DNA of 64,000 bases from Caballeronia temeraria (GTDB lineage: Bacteria; Pseudomonadota; Gammaproteobacteria; Burkholderiales; Burkholderiaceae), in NCBI RefSeq assembly GCF_001544795.2, contig NZ_FCOI02000013.1, positions 162,640 through 226,639 on the forward strand. Reading direction: 5' to 3'. A program made the translations under genes and the position numbers. Shown here one piece after another: positions 42,114-51,654 of the stretch (positions within the stretch are counted from its first letter, which is position 1; each line of letters starts with the position of its first letter). The notes below the pieces were generated by a model. It ran no database searches. It had not been told where the DNA came from and saw only the letters and a program-made list of their open reading frames with translations.

Positions 42114-43583
42114 TCAAGGCGCAGCCGCGATCACCTCGGCAACCGAGGCGGTCAGCTTCTTCGCATACGGCACATGCAGGAACTCGTTCGGGCCGTGCGC
42201 GTTCGACTTCGGACCGAGCACGCCGCACACCATGAATTGCGAGCGCGGGAAGCCTTCCTTGAGCGTGTTCATCAGCGGAATCGTGCCGCCTTGGCCGATA
42301 TACGCGACATCCGCGCCGAAATGGCGTTTCGATGCCTCGTTCAGCGACGTCCGCAGCCACGGCGCGAGATCCGGTGCGTTCCAACCCGTCGCCGCGCCCA
42401 CTTCGGGCTTGAACGTGACCTTCGCGTTGTACGGCGGATCCATTTCGAGCAGCCGCTGCAGCCTCACGACCGCACTCGCCGCGTCGACGAGCGGCGGCAA
42501 ACGCAAGGACAACTTGAACGCCGTGCGCGGCGCGAGCACGTTGCCCGCATCGGCGAGCGGCGGCAGGCCCGACGCGCCCGTCACCGTGAGCGATGGACGC
42601 CACGTCGAATTGAGCAGCGCTTCGCGCGGATCGGTGGTCGTCGGCAGAACGCTGCCGCCATCGGCGCCGCAGGCCCACGGCAGCTTCTTCCAGACGTCGT
42701 CGCCGAGGATGCGCGCGGTCATTTCGGCTTCGCGCCGGCGCGGAATCGGAATCGGACAGTGGAAACTCTCCGGCAGCAGATTGCCGGTGCTCGAATCTTC
42801 GAGGCGCTCGAACAATTGCCGCAAGATGCGGAACGCCGACGGCGCGATGCCGCCATAGCCGCCCGAGTGGATGCCTTCGTCCAGCACCTGCACTTCGAGA
42901 TCGCCCGCGACGAGCCCGCGCAGCGAAGTCGTGAGCCAGAGCTGATCGTAATTACCCGCGCCGGAATCGAGGCAGATCACGAGGCCGACATCGCCGAGCC
43001 GCTCGCGCAATGCGTCGATGTAAGGCAAAAGATCGTAGCTGCCCGATTCCTCACACGTTTCGATGATGCCCACGCAGCGCGGGCGCTCGACGCCCTGCGC
43101 ATCCAGCGCCGCGAGCGCGGTGATGCTGGCGTAGGTGGCATAGCCGTCGTCGGCTCCGCCGCGGCCGTAGAGCTTGCCGTCTTCCAGCTTGGGCGTCCAC
43201 GGGCCGAGGTCGCTGCGCCAGCCTTCGAACTCCGGCTGCTTGTCCAGATGGCCGTACAGCACGACCGTTTCCGTGCTGCCCGAGCGCGTGGCGGGCGCTT
43301 CGAAGAAAATCACCGGCGTGCGTTCCGGCAGGCGCACGATCTCGACCTTGAGACCTTTGACCGGCTGCGTTTTGATCCAGTCGACCGCGTCCGTGACCAC
43401 GCGTTCGATGAAGCCGTTGCGCGCCCAGTCGCTGTCGAACATCGGGCTCTTCGCGGGCACGGCGATGTAGTCGGTCAGTGCAGGCACGATCTCGTCGTTC
43501 CATTTGCGATCCACGAATTCCCGCAGCGCGGCGGAATCGATCCGTACTGCTTCATCGTGTTGCGTGCTGTCGCCGATAGTCAT
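42114..43583 (-). CDS. M20-family metallopeptidase
   Basis: The 489-aa protein has the di-zinc M20 motifs: VVLYGHLDKQPEF (His, Asp), KLYGRGGADDGYATYASITAL (bridging Asp), GIIETCEESGSYD (catalytic Glu pair), ICLDSGAGNYDQLW, and the late GTIPLMNTLKEGF and NAHGPNEFL. An inserted dimerisation domain lies between about residues 205 and 380. It is probably a cytoplasmic dipeptidase or carboxypeptidase. The ATG at 43583 follows a weak ribosome site; the frame upstream belongs to the shadow of the acylase gene. Confidence 0.92.
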   Translation of the reverse strand: MTIGDSTQHDEAVRIDSAALREFVDRKWNDEIVPALTDYIAVPAKSPMFDSDWARNGFIERVVTDAVDWIKTQPVKGLKVEIVRLPERTPVIFFEAPATRSGSTETVVLYGHLDKQPEFEGWRSDLGPWTPKLEDGKLYGRGGADDGYATYASITALAALDAQGVERPRCVGIIETCEESGSYDLLPYIDALRERLGDVGLVICLDSGAGNYDQLWLTTSLRGLVAGDLEVQVLDEGIHSGGYGGIAPSAFRILRQLFERLEDSSTGNLLPESFHCPIPIPRRREAEMTARILGDDVWKKLPWACGADGGSVLPTTTDPREALLNSTWRPSLTVTGASGLPPLADAGNVLAPRTAFKLSLRLPPLVDAASAVVRLQRLLEMDPPYNAKVTFKPEVGAATGWNAPDLAPWLRTSLNEASKRHFGADVAYIGQGGTIPLMNTLKEGFPRSQFMVCGVLGPKSNAHGPNEFLHVPYAKKLTASVAEVIAAAP

Positions 43584-43681
43584 GACCGTGTATCCATTCG
43601 AGGCAAACTTCAATAATAGACGGGATTTGCCCGCGTCTCGACCCGGCGCCGCGCGCCGCATGCGTGTTTTGCGCGGTTTTT

Positions 43682-46129
43682 TCAATGTTTTGGCGAGCCG
43701 GTCCCGCCGTCGCGCGTTCCTGAAATGGTGATGCGCGTCGTTGCCGGCTCGGAATCGATCGCCTGTTCGGTGAACGGAAAGCGCGACCAGCGTTTCGCGG
43801 CGAACGCGCGCGTCGCGTCGCCCGAGTGCGGCGAGGCCGGATCGTCCGATTCGGAGTGCGACAGCATCGTGTCGGCTTCCACGCCGTTTTCGCCGAACGT
43901 GACCACCTGGACATAGCTGTCGCCCTGGCCGCTGATGTCCATCGGATAACCCTTCGCGTCGAGCGGACGCCGCGCGCAGACGATTCCGAAGTAGCCCGCT
44001 TCGTCGCATCCGCCGTAGAGCGGCACGCGCGCGCCGTTGCGCGTCGTGTAAAGAATGTCGCCGCGCCGCGAATCGAGCGCGAAGCCGTTCAGCTTCAGCG
44101 CGAGCGCCGCGCCGCCCAGCGCCTGGCGCAAGTCCTGCACGACCGCCGGATTGTCGACGTTGAAGCCCGCGGGCGTCGCGAGCGGCTTATTCGGATCGAA
44201 GCTCGTCTCGTACAAACGCTCCGGCGCGATGCGCTGCGCGCGCAGCCAGAACTCGTCCCACAGATTCGCGCCGCGCGAGTCGGCATCCGCTTTGCCGTCC
44301 CAGTTGCGCAGCACCGTGCAGGCTTCGTGCAGCGGCCCGATGGCTTCGTCGACGGTGCAGACCGCGTCGAGCAGCGGCTGACGGAAGAGCCGCTCGGACA
44401 TCGAATTCGTCGCCAGCACCGCCGATTCCAGCGCCTCGCGCGTCACGCCGCCGCGCTCGCGTTGCAGGCGCGCCGCGAGCATATGGCCGTAGCGCGTGCG
44501 CAGCGACTGCTCGACGCGCGTCGCGCCCGCGATGCGCGGATAGCCCGACAGCGGCGCATTCGCGTTGGTGAGCCAGTAGCTGTCGTTGAAGTTGCCGACG
44601 TAATCGCCGCGCACGATGTTCGGCAGTTGCTCGACGGGCAGCGCGCCCGGCTGCACGCTCGCCGGATCGACGGACCACGCGCACGCGCTTTTCGAGCCGT
44701 CGAGGAACGGCACGCCCGGCACGCGGCCCGCGAACGCGCGGCCGGCGGGCGTCGTGCAGGCCTGTGCGAGCGCGTCGGGCACGTCCGGGATCGGGCCGAT
44801 GTCGGCGAACCAGACACGGTCGTCGCCGCGCCCGATGGCGAACGTGTTGACCCACGGCATGCCGGCGTAGCGCTTCTGGATCGCCATGAAGTCGACGAGC
44901 GAACGCGCCTGATTCCACGCGAAAAAGTTCTGGAACGCGCGCGTGTTGTCGATGTTCACGTCGGCGAATGCATAGGCGTGTTGCGCGGTCCAGCCGAGGC
45001 CCTGCGCCATCGGCGAAAGGTCGATGACCGGCCCGAAACGCGTCCTGTACAGCGTGCGCGACACGGATTCGTAGGTGCCGTCGGCGCGGCGCGAGCGCAC
45101 GGTGAGCGGCACGGGCGTCATCGCTTCGCTTTGGCCGTCGACGAGATAGCGCGTCGGATCGGCGGGATCGAGCGCCAACTGAAAAATGCCGAAGCGCCGC
45201 GCGCTCGACACCGTGTGCGTCCACGCGATGTTTTCGTTGAAGCCGAGCACGATCAGCGGCACGCCGAGAAACGACACGCCCGCGACGTTCACCTGTCCGG
45301 GAATCGTCAGTTGCGCCTGATAAAAGCGGTCGGGGCCGCGCCAGAACCAGTGCGGATTGCCGAACAGGATGCTGCGTTTGTCGCGCGTGATCGGCGCGCC
45401 GAACGCGAGCGCATTGCTGCCGATGCCCGAATGCTCGCCGATGGGATATCGCAACGATTCCAGCTTCGTCTGCGCGCTATCGCCCCGTGAAGACGCCGCT
45501 GCCGGCTTCGGCGGCTGGGCGATGACGATCGGCGTCAGAAAGCGCGCCGAGCCCCCCGCCAGATTCGCCGCGATCAGGCGCAGGTAGATGTCGTCGGCGC
45601 TGATCTTGTCGACCCACGGCTTGCCGCGGCACGCCGCGTGGGCATCCGGGAACTTGCCGGCGTTCAGATCGGCGAGATAGCGGTCGTAACCGTTCGCGAA
45701 ACCGTCGATCAGATTGCGGAGTTCGGGAGATTGCGCCGCGCGATAACGTTCGACGCTCGCCTGATCGCCCACCAGCCGAAAGAAGAAATCGGCGTCGATG
45801 TTGCGCGGCTGGCCGAAGGTCGCCGGGGAAGCCGGCCGCGCGTCGGGACCGAAATACGCCGAGCGCTCGCCGCGATAGGTGACGAAGCCGTCAGCGAGCG
45901 TGCAGAGATTGTCCTGCGCCTGCGCGTACCCGAAACCGAAGCCGAGGCTGCCCCAATCGGCCGCGCGAATATGCGGAATGCCGTCCTGCGTGCGGCGGAT
46001 TTCGGCGCTCCAGGCGTTTTGCGCGTTCGAATTCGTCTGGTCCGGACCGCCCGGCGCCGGCGCGACGCAGCCGGCCAGCAAGGCGCTCGTGAGCGCGGCG
46101 AAGAGCGCAATGCCGACGATCTGATTCAT
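43682..46129 (-). CDS. Lipoprotein penicillin-acylase-family Ntn hydrolase (PvdQ/AHL-acylase-like)
   Basis: The 815-aa protein starts with a lipoprotein signal (MNQIVGIALFAALTSALLAGC) and an alpha-chain region (EIRRTQDGIPHIRAADWGSLGFGFGYAQAQDNLCTLADGF). The autocatalytic cut site is visible at SGIGSNALAFGAP, making Ser238 the new N-terminal nucleophile of the beta chain. HWFWRGPDRFYQAQLTIPG and TVSSARRFGIFQL follow. The family hydrolyses acyl amides such as acyl-homoserine lactones, penicillins or siderophore precursors. The likely location is the periplasmic face of an envelope membrane. The substrate is not predictable from sequence. Confidence 0.9.
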   Translation of the reverse strand: MNQIVGIALFAALTSALLAGCVAPAPGGPDQTNSNAQNAWSAEIRRTQDGIPHIRAADWGSLGFGFGYAQAQDNLCTLADGFVTYRGERSAYFGPDARPASPATFGQPRNIDADFFFRLVGDQASVERYRAAQSPELRNLIDGFANGYDRYLADLNAGKFPDAHAACRGKPWVDKISADDIYLRLIAANLAGGSARFLTPIVIAQPPKPAAASSRGDSAQTKLESLRYPIGEHSGIGSNALAFGAPITRDKRSILFGNPHWFWRGPDRFYQAQLTIPGQVNVAGVSFLGVPLIVLGFNENIAWTHTVSSARRFGIFQLALDPADPTRYLVDGQSEAMTPVPLTVRSRRADGTYESVSRTLYRTRFGPVIDLSPMAQGLGWTAQHAYAFADVNIDNTRAFQNFFAWNQARSLVDFMAIQKRYAGMPWVNTFAIGRGDDRVWFADIGPIPDVPDALAQACTTPAGRAFAGRVPGVPFLDGSKSACAWSVDPASVQPGALPVEQLPNIVRGDYVGNFNDSYWLTNANAPLSGYPRIAGATRVEQSLRTRYGHMLAARLQRERGGVTREALESAVLATNSMSERLFRQPLLDAVCTVDEAIGPLHEACTVLRNWDGKADADSRGANLWDEFWLRAQRIAPERLYETSFDPNKPLATPAGFNVDNPAVVQDLRQALGGAALALKLNGFALDSRRGDILYTTRNGARVPLYGGCDEAGYFGIVCARRPLDAKGYPMDISGQGDSYVQVVTFGENGVEADTMLSHSESDDPASPHSGDATRAFAAKRWSRFPFTEQAIDSEPATTRITISGTRDGGTGSPKH

Positions 46130-46205
46130 CGCGTGAGTCCCTCGGTTCGATCGCCAGAGTCTAGCCGCCCGCGTGCGCCCGGCAAAGCCGATGCACAATG
46201 GAGCG

Positions 46206-46376
46206 ATGAACGATTCATCCAGTCATACCGACGATCCGCGGCCGTCGCCGCCCGAATGTCCGTTGCCGGAAGACTGCTGCCAGAGCGGCTGCAATCCGTG
46301 CGTCTTCGATTTGTACCAGGACGCGCTGGACCAATACAGTGCCGATTTGCGCGCGTGGGAAGCGCGGAATCTTTGA
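46206..46376 (+). CDS. Oxidoreductase-like domain small protein
   Basis: The 56-aa protein has the cysteine-rich PPECPLPEDCCQSGCNPCVFDLYQDALDQYSADLRAWEAR pattern of the oxidoreductase-like N-terminal family, with five cysteines in 18 residues that may bind a metal or Fe-S centre. An atggag site lies before the ATG at 46206. It is divergent from the acylase and upstream of a DUF1993 gene. The function is unknown. Confidence 0.8.
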   Translation: MNDSSSHTDDPRPSPPECPLPEDCCQSGCNPCVFDLYQDALDQYSADLRAWEARNL

Positions 46377-46469
46377 GACTCCCCGGCGATTCAAGCAATC
46401 AACCGTGCGCGGCGCTATGCTTGTCTGCCCTGTCGCTGTCGAAACCCGAACCTCAAGGAGCGCAAGCCC

Positions 46470-46979
46470 ATGTCCCTTACGATGTATCGCGCCTCGATTC
46501 CCGTGTTTATCCGTGGACTCGAAGTGTGCTCGGATTTGCTGAAGAAAGGCGCCGCCTTCGCCGATGAAAAAGGCCTCGCTCACGCCGATGTGATCAGCGC
46601 GCGTCTCGCGCCCGACATGCTGCCGCTCGCCGCGCAGATTCAGCGCGCGAGCGATACGGCGAAACTCTCGGCGGCGCGTCTTGCCGGCGTCGAGGCGCCG
46701 CGTTTCGAGGACGACGAGGACAGCTTCGAGACGCTGCAGGCACGGATCGAGAAGACGATCGCGTTTCTGAAGAGCATCGACAAGGCGTCGCTGGCCGGTT
46801 GCGAAACGCGTACCGTCACGCTGAAGTTTCCGGACTTCTCGCCGTCGTTCTCGGGCGACGATTATCTCTTCGGCTTCGGGCTGCCGAATTTTTATTTTCA
46901 CGTCGTGACGACGCACGACATCCTGCGTCATCTCGGCGCGCCGATCGGCAAGCGGGATTATCTCGGCCCGCTCAAGTAA
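46470..46979 (+). CDS. DUF1993 family protein
   Basis: The 169-aa helical protein starts MSLTMYRASIPVFIRGLEVCSDLLKKGAAFADEKG and carries LAPDMLPLAAQIQRASDTAKLSAARLAGVEAPRFEDDEDSFETLQARIEKTIAFL and FYFHVVTTHDILRHLGAPIGKRDYLG. This matches DUF1993, a four-helix fold related to the DinB group in which His residues may bind metal. No activity is established. An aaggagc site precedes the ATG. Confidence 0.9.
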   Translation: MSLTMYRASIPVFIRGLEVCSDLLKKGAAFADEKGLAHADVISARLAPDMLPLAAQIQRASDTAKLSAARLAGVEAPRFEDDEDSFETLQARIEKTIAFLKSIDKASLAGCETRTVTLKFPDFSPSFSGDDYLFGFGLPNFYFHVVTTHDILRHLGAPIGKRDYLGPLK

Positions 46980-47002
46980 GCGGGCCGCGGCGTGGCGCTG
47001 CG

Positions 47003-48298
47003 TTATCCTTGCCGCGCCGCGATCTGCTTGCGCCAGCCCGCGAGGATGCGGCGCGCGAGCGCATCGTAGTCGCCGCCGAAGTGGTGATCGCCCGGCAGCT
47101 TCACCACTTCGATGCCCGTCTTCGTCAGCGCGGGACACAGCGTATCTTCTTCCTTCTCGCCGTAGATGCACTGCACCATCGACGGCGGCAGTTTGTCCAG
47201 TTCCGGCCGCACCTTGAGCGCCTTCTCGCTCGCCTTCATGCCGAGCCAGCCGGTCACGCGAATCTGAAAGTCCGCGTCGGGCGCAAAGCCCATCAGCGAA
47301 ATGTACGACACCTGCGCGCGCGCCGCGTCCGGCAGACGGTTGTACGCGAACGGCATCACGTCCGCGCCGAACGAATAGCCGACGAGCGCCACATGGCTCG
47401 TATGCCAGCGCGCGTTATACGTGCGGATCACGCGGGCGATGTCGTTGGCGGTTTGCTGCGGCGTCTTCTCGCTCCAGAAATAGCGCAGCGAGTCGATGCC
47501 GATCACCGACACGCCATCGCGTTGCAGCGCGAGCGCCATCGTCTTGTCGAGATCGCGCCAGCCGCCGTCGCCGGAAATGACGATGGCGAGCAGATCGGTC
47601 GGCTGCGCGGCGCGCAGTTCGATCAGCGGCAGATCGGAGACGTCGCTTTCGGTCGCGGGCGGCGCTTTTTTCAGATGCGGCGCCGTCATCGCGACGAGGG
47701 CGTCGGCCTTCGTGCGGCCCGTTTCCAGCAGAGCCGTGTACTCGAAGAAGCCCGGCAAGCCCTTCGCGTGGATGATGGTCGAATCGGGCGCGCACGGATT
47801 GAAACGCGCGTCGAGCATCGGGTCGGCGGCGAGCGACACGGCGCCCGCCACGGTATTGTCCGGCGCCTGCTTCAGCGCGCTTTCCGCGATCGTCGCGCCC
47901 TGCCCCGTGCCGACGAGGATCGGCGAAAAATAATGATTCGACTGCACGGTGCGTTCGAGCTGATGGCTCATGTTCTCCGCATCGCCGACGAGGTTGTGGC
48001 AGGCCTTCTCGGTCTTGTCGGCGGCAATGCGCGCGGCATAGCGCGGCGTGTCGACGCCGATGACCATCGCGCCCTTGGCGGCGAGCGCATCGGCGGCCTG
48101 CTGATCGGCCGGTGTCCAGCCGCTTTTCTCGGAGAACAGCACGACGAAGCCGGTCATGTCGCCGATGGGCTTAGTCAGCTTCACCTGACCATAACGACCG
48201 CCGGAAATCGATTCGGCGGCATGCGCCATACCGGTCAGGGATGCACCACAGACGGCGGCCACCAGGAGCGCCGCCGCTTTCTTGCCAAGGAATTTCAT
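47003..48298 (-). CDS. acvB: AcvB/VirJ-family periplasmic hydrolase
   Basis: The 431-aa protein has a signal peptide (MKFLGKKAAALLVAAVCGASLTGMAHA) and two alpha/beta-hydrolase-like halves. The second holds the VirJ domain: LLAIVISGDGGWRDLDKTMALALQRDGVSVIGIDSLRYFWSEKTPQQTANDI, VALVGYSFGADVMPFAYNRL (Ser nucleophile elbow) and CIYGEKEEDTLCP. The first half carries a similar VGTGQGATIAESAL elbow. In Agrobacterium, AcvB hydrolyses lysyl-phosphatidylglycerol. The ATG overlaps the mprF stop (ATGA), so the pair is an operon that makes and removes this lipid. Confidence 0.88.
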   Translation of the reverse strand: MKFLGKKAAALLVAAVCGASLTGMAHAAESISGGRYGQVKLTKPIGDMTGFVVLFSEKSGWTPADQQAADALAAKGAMVIGVDTPRYAARIAADKTEKACHNLVGDAENMSHQLERTVQSNHYFSPILVGTGQGATIAESALKQAPDNTVAGAVSLAADPMLDARFNPCAPDSTIIHAKGLPGFFEYTALLETGRTKADALVAMTAPHLKKAPPATESDVSDLPLIELRAAQPTDLLAIVISGDGGWRDLDKTMALALQRDGVSVIGIDSLRYFWSEKTPQQTANDIARVIRTYNARWHTSHVALVGYSFGADVMPFAYNRLPDAARAQVSYISLMGFAPDADFQIRVTGWLGMKASEKALKVRPELDKLPPSMVQCIYGEKEEDTLCPALTKTGIEVVKLPGDHHFGGDYDALARRILAGWRKQIAARQG

Positions 48299-50889
48299 GA
48301 ACGCCAGCCGCCCGCGAGCAGCGAAAGATCTGCCAAAGTGAAAAATACGCCGACCGAACCGGACGCCGCCAGATAGCGCGGCTCCCAGCGCGGCTGGAAC
48401 TTGCTTTTGAATCCGCGCAAACCGCGGAAGTTGTAGAAACGTCCGCCGAAGCGCCACACGAGGCCCGCGAGCCGATGCCAGTGCGATGCGAGCGGCGTCG
48501 GCTCCATGCCCGAAAGCGGCGCGATGCCGAGCGACAGCGACTTGAACCCCGCATCCTTCAGATGCAGCGCGAGCTTGGTGAAGAGGTATTCCATCGCGTA
48601 AGGCGACGCGGCCGACACATGGCGCATCACGCCGACGGTCGCTTCGGTGTTCATGTCGGTCGTCATGAACGTGACGAATGCGACCGGCTTGCCCGCCTGA
48701 CGCACGAGCAGCACCGATTGCGCCGCGAGATATTCCTCGTTGAACGCCGCGACCGAGAAGCTCTTTTCGCGCGCGGAACGGCTATCGAGCCAGTCGTCGG
48801 AGATGGCGCGCAGCATCGGCATGCTTTCGGCGATCCGCTCTACGCCGATGACTTCCGTGTCGAAGCCATCGCGCTCGCCGCGCTTGAGCGCATAACGCAA
48901 ATGCGAGCGATGCGCGCCCTTCAGATCGAAATCCGACAGCGCGACGTGCGCTTCCTCGCCGAGCTTCATCAGCGTGAGACCGGCGTCGAGATAGAGCGGC
49001 AGCGCATCGGCGCGCACCTGATAGAAAGCCGCGCGGCCGTTGTGTGCATGCGCGAGCTCGACGAACTTGCGGATCAGTTCCGCCCATTCGCGGCGCGGAC
49101 CGACCGGATCGTGCAGCGCGGCCCATGTGCGGCCGTGCTTCGCGTACATCAGGAAGGCTTCGCGCGACTCGGAGAAGAGGAAGCTCTTGTCGCCCATCAT
49201 CGCGAGGCCAGCGTCGCTGCGCTCCTGCGCGCGGAAGATGCGCGCGGCATCGGCGAGATCCTGCGGCGCGGGCTTCACGAAGCGGCCCGCCGCGGGGCGC
49301 AGCAGTTGCCACACGGCGAAGGCGGCTGCGAACAGCGCCGCCGCGAGCGTCGCGCGCAAGGCACGCGGGGCGCGCTCGTCGAAGGCGAACTGCCACCAGA
49401 GATCGCGGCTGTACGGCACGTCGCGGAACGCGAAGAACATGATCCAGACGGCGAGCGCCATCACGACGCCGATAGAAATGAGCCACGTCGCGGTGAAACG
49501 CTCGGCGAAGAGCGACGAACGGCGATTGAAGCGCTCGCGCGTCAAAACGAGCAGCACGACGAGGAACGCCAGCACGCCCGCTTCGACGAACGCGAGACCC
49601 TTCGCAAGCGATAGCGCGAGGTTGGTCACGGCGAGCACGAGCGCGAGCCACCAGGCGGCGTCAAGCCGGCGCATCAGGCCGCGCGCGACGAAAAGCAGCA
49701 GCACGCCGAACACCGAACCGAGCAGTTGCGAGCTTTCCAGCACCCACAGCGGAACGATGGTCTGCAACAGCGCGATGCGCATCTTGAACGCGGGCGTCGC
49801 ACCCGAGATCACGAGCATCGAACCGGCCGCGAAGGTGACGATCGACAGGAACACTGGCGCGAGCTGCGACACGCGAGCCGGGCTCAGGAAGTTGAAACGG
49901 CCTTTCAGCGCCCGGCCTTCGAACGCGGCCATGACGCCGGCCGACAGGATCAGCGGCAGGCCGAAGTAGATTGCGCGATACGCGAGCAGCGCGGCGACCA
50001 CGTCCGGCGTCTCGACGCTGCCGCCGAGCGCGTACACCATCGCCGCTTCGAACACGCCGACGCCGCCCGGCGTATGGCCGATCATGCCGAGCAGCATCGC
50101 CGCCGAGAAAACCGTCATGAATTCGCCGAAGCCGACTTGCGGGTTCGGCAGGAGCGCCCAGAGCGCAAGACCGGCGCCGAATACGTCGACGACGGCGAGC
50201 GCCGTCTGCGCGACGAAATCGCGGCGCGCCGGCACGGTGAACGACAGCCATTTCCAGCGCGATTGCAGCGTGCGCGGCTCGCGTCCGCAGACGATGACCA
50301 TTGCCGCGAACACCGCGAGCAGCGCCGCGCCGATCGCGCGCAACACGACGGGCGACAGATGCAGCATGCCGGAGAGCGTGCCCGCGCCGAAAAGCATGCC
50401 GGCGGCGGCCATGAATGCGAGCGACAGCGCGAGCGTGACGCTCGTGAAGATCGTCAGGCGGCCGACCTGCGCGGGCGTGACCTCGGCCGCGCCGTACACG
50501 CGGCAGCGTACGGCGCCGCCTGTCAGCGCGCCGAAACCCGTCACGTTGCCGAGCGCCGAACCGACCGTCGCGCCGACCCACAGCAACGAGCGCGGCACCG
50601 AAACGCCGATATGACGCAGCCCGACCGCGTCACGCCCGGCGAGCGCGGCGAAACTGAGCGCCGTGGCGAGAAGCGCCGCGACCCAGGCTTGCGGCGTCAT
50701 CATGCGCAGTGAGTGGATGACCGACTTGTAATCGACCGAGCGCGAAAGATGCTGGAAGACCACGAGCAGCAGCACGCAGATCACGACCGTGAGTACGGGC
50801 GCGGCGAGCCGCTGAAGATCGACACCGCCGGACGGACGTCCGAGCGGGGAAATGGCGCGAAGCCGGGCGAGCAACTTTGTGCGAGACAT
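48295..50889 (-). CDS. mprF: Lysylphosphatidylglycerol synthetase/flippase
   Basis: The 864-aa protein has an N-terminal flippase of about 14 membrane helices (residues 15-540) and a C-terminal aminoacyl transferase domain (about residues 545-860: FRAQERSDAGLAMMGDKSFLFSESREAFLMYAKHGRTWAALHDPVGPRREWAELIRKFVEL, FDLKGAHRSHLRYALKRGERDGFDTEV, NEEYLAAQSVLLVRQAGKPVAFVTFMTTD). It transfers lysine (or alanine) from tRNA to phosphatidylglycerol and flips it outward, lowering surface charge. The ATG at 50889 replaces a TTG at 50901. It is the upstream member of the mprF-acvB operon. Confidence 0.95.
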   Translation of the reverse strand: MSRTKLLARLRAISPLGRPSGGVDLQRLAAPVLTVVICVLLLVVFQHLSRSVDYKSVIHSLRMMTPQAWVAALLATALSFAALAGRDAVGLRHIGVSVPRSLLWVGATVGSALGNVTGFGALTGGAVRCRVYGAAEVTPAQVGRLTIFTSVTLALSLAFMAAAGMLFGAGTLSGMLHLSPVVLRAIGAALLAVFAAMVIVCGREPRTLQSRWKWLSFTVPARRDFVAQTALAVVDVFGAGLALWALLPNPQVGFGEFMTVFSAAMLLGMIGHTPGGVGVFEAAMVYALGGSVETPDVVAALLAYRAIYFGLPLILSAGVMAAFEGRALKGRFNFLSPARVSQLAPVFLSIVTFAAGSMLVISGATPAFKMRIALLQTIVPLWVLESSQLLGSVFGVLLLFVARGLMRRLDAAWWLALVLAVTNLALSLAKGLAFVEAGVLAFLVVLLVLTRERFNRRSSLFAERFTATWLISIGVVMALAVWIMFFAFRDVPYSRDLWWQFAFDERAPRALRATLAAALFAAAFAVWQLLRPAAGRFVKPAPQDLADAARIFRAQERSDAGLAMMGDKSFLFSESREAFLMYAKHGRTWAALHDPVGPRREWAELIRKFVELAHAHNGRAAFYQVRADALPLYLDAGLTLMKLGEEAHVALSDFDLKGAHRSHLRYALKRGERDGFDTEVIGVERIAESMPMLRAISDDWLDSRSAREKSFSVAAFNEEYLAAQSVLLVRQAGKPVAFVTFMTTDMNTEATVGVMRHVSAASPYAMEYLFTKLALHLKDAGFKSLSLGIAPLSGMEPTPLASHWHRLAGLVWRFGGRFYNFRGLRGFKSKFQPRWEPRYLAASGSVGVFFTLADLSLLAGGWRS

Positions 50890-50901
50890 GCGTTCTATCA
50901 A

Positions 50902-51282
50902 ACTGGCTCACGCTGCCGATCGTCAGCAATTTGGCGACGACAGCGAGACATCACGATTATCGGGACCCGCGCACGACTCGCGGCCGGTGAGCGCCATTTC
51001 GGCTCCCGCCGCCCGCGCTCGCGCCATACAAAAGGCTTCAAAGCATGAAACGCCTATATAACGGCGACGGTTGACCCGACTTGACTAATATTGGGAAAAC
51101 TACGGATCGAAAGCTTACTTTCAGATCTGGCGCGGTTTTCCGGACGGCGCGAGCGGCACGAACGAGCGATCGTGCGCGCTTTACGGTTTGTCAGGGAAAC
51201 GGTTAGGATCGACAGCCGCATGGCGTCGGATGAACATGGGACGGTAGCTTAAGCGGACACTACAGAAAAAGGCATCGGAATC
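50902..51282. other. Intergenic region, no gene seen
   Basis: These 381 bp separate mprF from a divergent lipoprotein gene. Short frames lack ribosome sites. The middle part (51050-51130) is somewhat AT-rich and probably holds promoters for both neighbours. No convincing hairpin or repeat was found. Confidence 0.4.
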
Positions 51283-51639
51283 ATGAGAAAAACCACAGCA
51301 ATCTTGCTTTCCGCCATCGGCGCGTCTTTTTTGAGCGCCTGCGTCTCGACCGACGACGCCCTGCTCAAGACCGTGCCCTTCGGCTCGGGGACGTCGCAAT
51401 ACAGGCCGTACGACTTCATCCGCTGCGTGAAGGAAAAATGGACGCCGATCGCGCCGCGCGTGCGCGAGTACTCGCCGAGTTCGGATACGCTGGCCGTTTC
51501 CGTGCCCAGCGGCGGCATGACGAGCCAGTCCGTGGTGCTCGTCATCGCGCAGGCATCGGCGAGCGGCACCGGCTATACGATTTACGGCGATATCGCGGCG
51601 GCGGGCCGATACGTCACGGCGACGCACACCTGCGATTAA
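51283..51639 (+). CDS. Lipoprotein of unknown function
   Basis: The 118-aa protein has a lipoprotein signal (MRKTTAILLSAIGASFLSAC) and a predicted beta-rich mature domain with two further cysteines (FIRCVKEKW and THTCD at the very end), likely forming a disulfide. No family is recognised. It is convergent with another lipoprotein gene of similar style 15 bp away, and the two may be related in function. Confidence 0.75.
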   Translation: MRKTTAILLSAIGASFLSACVSTDDALLKTVPFGSGTSQYRPYDFIRCVKEKWTPIAPRVREYSPSSDTLAVSVPSGGMTSQSVVLVIAQASASGTGYTIYGDIAAAGRYVTATHTCD

Positions 51640-51654
51640 TCCCCGTTTTCGCGC

